DNA from: Bdellovibrionales bacterium RIFOXYC1_FULL_37_79
GTDB lineage: Bacteria > Bdellovibrionota > Bacteriovoracia > Bacteriovoracales > Bacteriovoracaceae
NCBI GenBank assembly: GCA_001770015.1
Contig: MEQB01000054.1
Location: 1 to 35,742, forward strand
Reading direction: 5' to 3'
DNA: 35,742 nt
The number at the start of each line of letters is the position of its first letter. Position 1 is the first letter of the stretch. Position numbers and translations under genes: made by a program. This document shows positions 31,861 through 35,742 of this stretch, one piece after another. The notes under the pieces are model-generated. The model was not told where the DNA came from, ran no database searches, and worked only from the letters and a program-made list of their open reading frames with translations.

Positions 31861-33007
31861 ACAAGACATTCAAAATAGTACTGACAAGATCTGTATACGG
31901 AATGACGGTGACACGATCATCTTTTAAAGAGTATTTTCCTGTGTAAACCCCAAAGGCTTTTGTTATTATTCCTTCTTCCGCCATTTGATTAAGATTTTTT
32001 GAATACTTACTCTTCCATGAATCAGTAGACTTGATTTCAAACCCCAAGATCTTTTTCCCAACCTTCATAATTAGGTCAACTTCAGCTCCATCCGCAGTTT
32101 TCCAGTAAAAAAATTCGGCACCAAGTTTTTTATATGAATTTGTGGCCTTTAATTCGTTTACAATGAGTGTTTCAAATAATCGTCCTCTTTCCTCGGAATC
32201 AAGGGAATCTCTTAATTTGCCAGAGATTGTGCGAATCACACCAGTATCAAAAAAATAAAATTTGGGATGATTAATTTCTTTAACCTTGTGTTTAGGCCTC
32301 CATGAAGGCAAAAGATAACCAAGCAAGGTATCACAAAGAATTTCAATGTACCCGTTAATGGTGGTTCTTGCCACCTTTGCATTTGATGCAACATTACTGA
32401 CATTTAAAATTTGTCCATTCAAGATGGCCATGACTTCTAAAAACCTTGAAAATGAATCCAATTTTTTAACAAGTGCTTCTTGTTGGATTTCTTCCTTCAT
32501 ATAGGTGCTGACATAACTTTCCAAAAAGTCAGCTTTTATTTCTGTGTCTTTTTGTGATGAGATGATGGGAAGTGTACCATATTTCAAAATGGATTCTAGG
32601 CTTAAGGCACCATCTAATTCATTTAGAGTTAATGGAAATAAATTCCGAGTAAGCGCCCTCCCCGCCAGCATATTACCATTACTTCTTTTTATCTTTCTTG
32701 CTGAGGAACCTGTTAATGCAAACTTCCTTTTGCCCTGGGACTCATACATGGCCTTATGAACTTCATCAAGAAGGGCCGGAATTTTTTGAATCTCATCGAT
32801 AACAATCCATTTATTAATTGGCGCATTTTGGACGATTTGTTGTAAAAGAGATGGATTGTTAAAGAAGGACAAAAATTCTCGATTGGAAAGCAAATCAATT
32901 TTAATTGCATCAGGAAGTTTTTCACCCAGCCAGGTTGATTTGCCAGTCGATCTAGGCCCGAATAGTAAAAAACTGTTAGTTGGAAGCACAAGGTCGCGTT
33001 TAAACAT
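31859..33007 (-). CDS. AAA_14/DUF4143 ATPase, copy 3
   Basis: This 382-residue protein starts MFKRDLVLP and moves directly into Walker A GPRSTGKST (17-25), then Walker B WIVIDEIQKIP, sensor FALTGSSARKIK, and a DUF4143 domain with GAEVDLIMKV...GFEIKST. A GGAAGGGG site precedes the ATG and forms part of an inverted repeat upstream. The gene lies between the intact M13 peptidase gene and a ghost of that gene's 3' end, so it is bounded by 60-65 bp imperfect direct repeats. This suggests it arrived by insertion or by a duplication involving the M13 tail. Confidence 0.9.
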   Translation of the reverse strand: MFKRDLVLPTNSFLLFGPRSTGKSTWLGEKLPDAIKIDLLSNREFLSFFNNPSLLQQIVQNAPINKWIVIDEIQKIPALLDEVHKAMYESQGKRKFALTGSSARKIKRSNGNMLAGRALTRNLFPLTLNELDGALSLESILKYGTLPIISSQKDTEIKADFLESYVSTYMKEEIQQEALVKKLDSFSRFLEVMAILNGQILNVSNVASNAKVARTTINGYIEILCDTLLGYLLPSWRPKHKVKEINHPKFYFFDTGVIRTISGKLRDSLDSEERGRLFETLIVNELKATNSYKKLGAEFFYWKTADGAEVDLIMKVGKKILGFEIKSTDSWKSKYSKNLNQMAEEGIITKAFGVYTGKYSLKDDRVTVIPYTDLVSTILNVL

Positions 33008-33017
33008 ATGTCACCCC

Positions 33018-33048
33018 TTCCGTCAATTTTACGTCAAAAATGACGGAA
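33018..33048 (-). promoter_or_regulatory. Inverted repeat upstream of ATPase 3
   Basis: TTCCGTCA (33018-33025) and TGACGGAA (33041-33048) are perfect 8-bp arms with a 15-base spacer, the same spacer length as the ATPase 2 repeat. It lies about 10 bases upstream of the ATG; the proximal arm contributes GGAA to the ribosome-binding site. It could be an operator, or an mRNA hairpin controlling translation. Confidence 0.45.
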
Positions 33049-33068
33049 TGACAATCAGTGGGCAAAGC

Positions 33069-35084
33069 TTACCAAATCTTCACAATATCCGCTTCCGGAA
33101 TCACCATTGGGTCAGTGTCTTTACAGCTATAAGCCTCTTTAAAACCCGCTTGATGTTTTATCTGCTCGTTGGTTCTAGCATAACCCAAGGAATGCGGATC
33201 AATTTTTAATCGAAGTTCTGCGATTTCTGGTTTTTGAATTTCACACCAAAGCCTAGCAAATTGCAAAAAGAATTTTTGTTTTAATTCTTTTGATTTATTT
33301 TTATCATCCCCAAAAGCCGTCCTATAAGCAAGACTTGCTCCAACTAAATCACCAATATTTTCTCCCAGGGTAAATTTACCATTATGACCAATTTTATCAA
33401 ATTGGGTAACCAGATAAGCTGATTTTTGATCAAATGTTTTTTTATCAGCATCATTCATCCAAGATTTTAACAATCCATCTGCGTTATATTTATTTCCATT
33501 ATCGTCAATCGAATGCCCAATCTCATGCGCTATAATCGCACCAATGGCAGCCATATTAACTTCTTCCGATTCATTAACGTCATAAAAAGGATACTGCAAA
33601 ATCCCGACTGGAAAAACTATTTTATTATAAGCCGGATTGTAATAAGCGTTTATGGTTAACGGCCCCATTTCCCAACGATCAGGACTGACATTTTCTCTTA
33701 ATTCTTTTAAATTCTTATCCATGATCAATTTCGTAAGTTTTTTTACATTACCATTAGGCCGATCATTCCAGTAACTGGTTCTTGGATTAAAATCCCATTC
33801 TTCGTTATTATCCGGGCTGACTAATTGCAATTTTATTTTGGTTATTTTTCTTATAGCTTCTTTTTTTGCCTCACTGGTTAGCCAAGAATTTTCTTTTAAT
33901 TGGTCAATCAAAGTTTTTCTAAGCTTTTCAATTGAATTGACAAATTTCTTTTTAGGAAAATTGGGAAACAGTTTTGGCATCAAAATATAGTCCAATTCTT
34001 TTGTAAAACTATTCATAACCAGTTTGGTACAACGCTCCTGTCTCTCTGGTCTAACATTTGGGCCTCCTAAATATTTTTTTCTAAAATCAAAAGATTTTTG
34101 AAAAAAATCAGGATAGGCATCATCCATATATTGCTTTAACTGAAAATATAAAAAAACATTTTTTAATTCTTCCAAAGAAGCTGTTTTAAGCTTGTCATCC
34201 AAAAACTTCATTACCTCAACGCCAATAATATTTCTAATATGAGTATTTTTAGGTATTTTTTTAAGAAACCCTTCAAGTTTTAAATAAGGATAATCCTTTA
34301 TTAATTCTTCTCTTGAAATTGAAGTTCGAGAAGAAACTAATTTTTGTATTTCGGGAGGTGTCGGAAATATCTTTGCCAAATCTTTTTCAAATTCATAAAC
34401 CATTTTTGCCCGTTCACTTGGATCAGGCAATTCGATCGTTTTGAAAAAATCCTCTATTAAAACCAACAAATCCTTAATTAATTCTTCTTTTTCATAATAG
34501 GTTTTTTCAGGTAAAGAACGAAGACTATTATCAAACAATAAATCTTTTTTCAAAGGATTATCTTGATTAGGTAACCCAGCATCAAATTGAACAAAACTGG
34601 TTAATGGCTCTGTAATATTCCTAGCAACCATATTAATGAACTGCTCTCTTGTTGTTATACTATTCATTTGACTTATGGTTTGCTTGACGATCTCCACTTC
34701 TTCTTTTTTACTGGCCTCCTCATTCATACATGCCAGGTAAACTGTCTTAATCTCTTTTTCCATTTGTGATTTTGGTTTAATATTGGCCAAATTTACAAAA
34801 TATTTTTTCTTATAATCTAACAATCTTTCCTCTGCATCATCGAAAGAAAAAATATGGATTGATCGATCTTCCCTAAGCTTAAAACTGTCTATGACTTTGG
34901 AGCAGGCATATTCATAAAAATTTTCGCAGGGATTGATTTTATCGTTAATTGGAAATTCTCTTTTGAGAGGTATTTCTGAGGATCTATTATCCGGAGGTGT
35001 TACATTCTCTTTTTTGGTTTTAAACCAGGATGAGCAACCCGAAATCAATAATGTTAGACAAATCAAAATAAAAATATTTTTCAT
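33069..35084 (-). CDS. M13-family (neprilysin/PepO-like) zinc metallopeptidase, lipoprotein
   Basis: This 671-residue protein has a lipoprotein signal (MKNIFILICLTLLISGC, lipobox LISGC), so it is predicted to be lipid-anchored outside the cytoplasm. After a large N-terminal M13 domain comes the peptidase domain, with NAYYNPAYNKIVFPVGILQ, the zinc site HEIGH (His520 to His524), and GENIGDLVG, which supplies the third zinc ligand (ExxxD). The C-terminus DPMVIPEADIVKIW has the usual family ending. The start at 35084 follows AAGGAGG; an in-frame ATG at 35105 would add seven residues ahead of the signal. It is 33 bases downstream of mglA. M13 peptidases cut peptides; in a predator they might digest prey proteins, which is inference. 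Confidence 0.95.
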   Translation of the reverse strand: MKNIFILICLTLLISGCSSWFKTKKENVTPPDNRSSEIPLKREFPINDKINPCENFYEYACSKVIDSFKLREDRSIHIFSFDDAEERLLDYKKKYFVNLANIKPKSQMEKEIKTVYLACMNEEASKKEEVEIVKQTISQMNSITTREQFINMVARNITEPLTSFVQFDAGLPNQDNPLKKDLLFDNSLRSLPEKTYYEKEELIKDLLVLIEDFFKTIELPDPSERAKMVYEFEKDLAKIFPTPPEIQKLVSSRTSISREELIKDYPYLKLEGFLKKIPKNTHIRNIIGVEVMKFLDDKLKTASLEELKNVFLYFQLKQYMDDAYPDFFQKSFDFRKKYLGGPNVRPERQERCTKLVMNSFTKELDYILMPKLFPNFPKKKFVNSIEKLRKTLIDQLKENSWLTSEAKKEAIRKITKIKLQLVSPDNNEEWDFNPRTSYWNDRPNGNVKKLTKLIMDKNLKELRENVSPDRWEMGPLTINAYYNPAYNKIVFPVGILQYPFYDVNESEEVNMAAIGAIIAHEIGHSIDDNGNKYNADGLLKSWMNDADKKTFDQKSAYLVTQFDKIGHNGKFTLGENIGDLVGASLAYRTAFGDDKNKSKELKQKFFLQFARLWCEIQKPEIAELRLKIDPHSLGYARTNEQIKHQAGFKEAYSCKDTDPMVIPEADIVKIW

Positions 35085-35117
35085 AAAATCCTCCTTGAAA
35101 AGCATCGAAATTATTTA

Positions 35118-35705
35118 TTACAATCCACCCTTAAGATTCATAAGCACCAGCTTGGTAACCGCTTTAAGAGTTTCAAAAACACCAGTTCCCTTAATGGCCA
35201 CGGCTTCAAACGAAGTAAAATTATATTTGTTCAATTGTTTTTCCATATCTTTGACAGAGGAAATATTGGGCAAATCTCTTTTGTTCCACTGAATCACGAT
35301 GGGTAGCTTAGTTATATCGTAGCCTTGCGCCTTTAAATTGGTTTCCAAATCTTTAAGACTTTCAAGATTGCTTTCCATTTTTTCCAGCTGCGAATCAGCC
35401 ACAAAAATAATCCCATCCACACCCCTTAGAATCAATCTTCTGGAAGCCTCATAAAAAACCTGGCCGGGAACCGTGTAAAGATGAAATCTGGTTCGATAAC
35501 CCCTGATTTCTCCGAGATCAAGAGGAAGAAAATCGAAAAAAAGAGTTCTTTCATTTTCAGTATTAAGGGAAATAATGCTTCCCTTGGATTCACCGCTGGT
35601 TTTTTGGTAAACAAATTGTAAATTGGTAGTTTTTCCACCAAGACCAGGCCCATAATATACAATCTTGCAGTTAATTTCTTTGGTATGATAATTTACAAAA
35701 GACAT
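35118..35705 (-). CDS. mglA: MglA-type Ras-like GTPase
   Basis: The 195-residue protein closely follows Myxococcus MglA, the small GTPase that sets cell polarity and drives gliding and type IV pilus motility. P-loop GPGLGGKTTNL (19-29), TENERTLFFDFLPLDLGEIRG, YTVPGQVFY (the MglA variant of the DxxG loop) and QWNKRDLP (the NKxD base-recognition motif) are all present. Myxococcus MglA has Cys where this protein has Gly23 in the P-loop, a small difference. It ends without a lipidation motif. The ATG follows AGGGA. In Bdellovibrio MglA is linked to prey invasion and pili. The partner GAP MglB is not in the window. The upstream 37 bases to the window end contain TTGACA (minus strand), too little to define a promoter. 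Confidence 0.97.
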   Translation of the reverse strand: MSFVNYHTKEINCKIVYYGPGLGGKTTNLQFVYQKTSGESKGSIISLNTENERTLFFDFLPLDLGEIRGYRTRFHLYTVPGQVFYEASRRLILRGVDGIIFVADSQLEKMESNLESLKDLETNLKAQGYDITKLPIVIQWNKRDLPNISSVKDMEKQLNKYNFTSFEAVAIKGTGVFETLKAVTKLVLMNLKGGL

Positions 35706-35742
35706 CGTTAATTCCCTGAAAAAGCAAAAATATTGTCAATTT

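Noticed and set aside
32856-33209. 117-residue open frame on the + strand
   Set aside because: Spans the ATPase 3 start, the inverted repeat and the M13 end in antisense; no sign of a real gene.
34933-35292. 119-residue open frame on the + strand
   Set aside because: Antisense to the M13 signal peptide and the mglA end; mglA is unmistakable.
1-35742. tRNA, rRNA or riboswitch
   Set aside because: No cloverleaf, rRNA-like or recognisable aptamer sequence was seen in the intergenic regions, all of which are short.

Overview
The window is an AT-rich bacterial chromosome segment that most resembles the Bdellovibrionota (Bdellovibrio/Bacteriovorax-type predators). The markers are a TIGR02147-family regulator overlapping a secreted-protein gene, two Bdellovibrio-like short flagellins, an MglA-type polarity GTPase, a mDAP-type peptidoglycan pathway and many secreted or lipid-anchored proteins. 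The phylum call is an inference from gene content; no rRNA or tRNA gene is visible.

Layout. 162-2379 (+): TIGR02147 regulator overlapping a signal-peptide protein with a GNGGDGVVC motif. 2437-5426 (-): PilZ-like protein and two flagellin genes, each with its own sigma-28-type promoter and a hairpin at the predicted 5' end of the mRNA. 5537-8509 (-): prmA, rsmE, an RDD membrane protein and rfaE2. 8570-12235 (+): a membrane-anchored B-box zinc-finger protein followed by three tandem paralogues of an unrecognised secreted six-cysteine protein. Each paralogue is preceded by a near-identical ~180 bp leader that begins with the 3' end of the B-box gene.

12284-27810 (-) is a long division and cell wall (dcw) cluster, in transcription order mtnP, rsmH, ftsL, ftsI, murE, murF, mraY, murD, ftsW, murC, ftsQ, ftsA, ftsZ. 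It lacks mraZ, murG, murB and ddl. Together these genes make the UDP-MurNAc-peptide and lipid I, polymerise and crosslink septal peptidoglycan, and build the Z-ring. MurD is unusual: its P-loop lysine is Arg and a metal-binding His is Tyr, while MurC, MurE and MurF are canonical.

27892-35705 is accessory in character: an alpha/beta-hydrolase-like protein, a small ORF, three AAA_14/DUF4143 ATPases in tandem (-), an M13-family lipoprotein peptidase and MglA. A ghost of the M13 gene's 3' end lies between ATPases 2 and 3. The intergenic DNA upstream of each ATPase carries inverted repeats, and the set before ATPase 1 is interleaved and could fold as an RNA pseudoknot.

The most unusual signals are the leader/gene array at 9051-12235, the MurD substitutions, the M13 ghost with ATPase-linked inverted repeats, and the paired flagellin 5' hairpins. 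All comparisons were made by eye; no database search was run.
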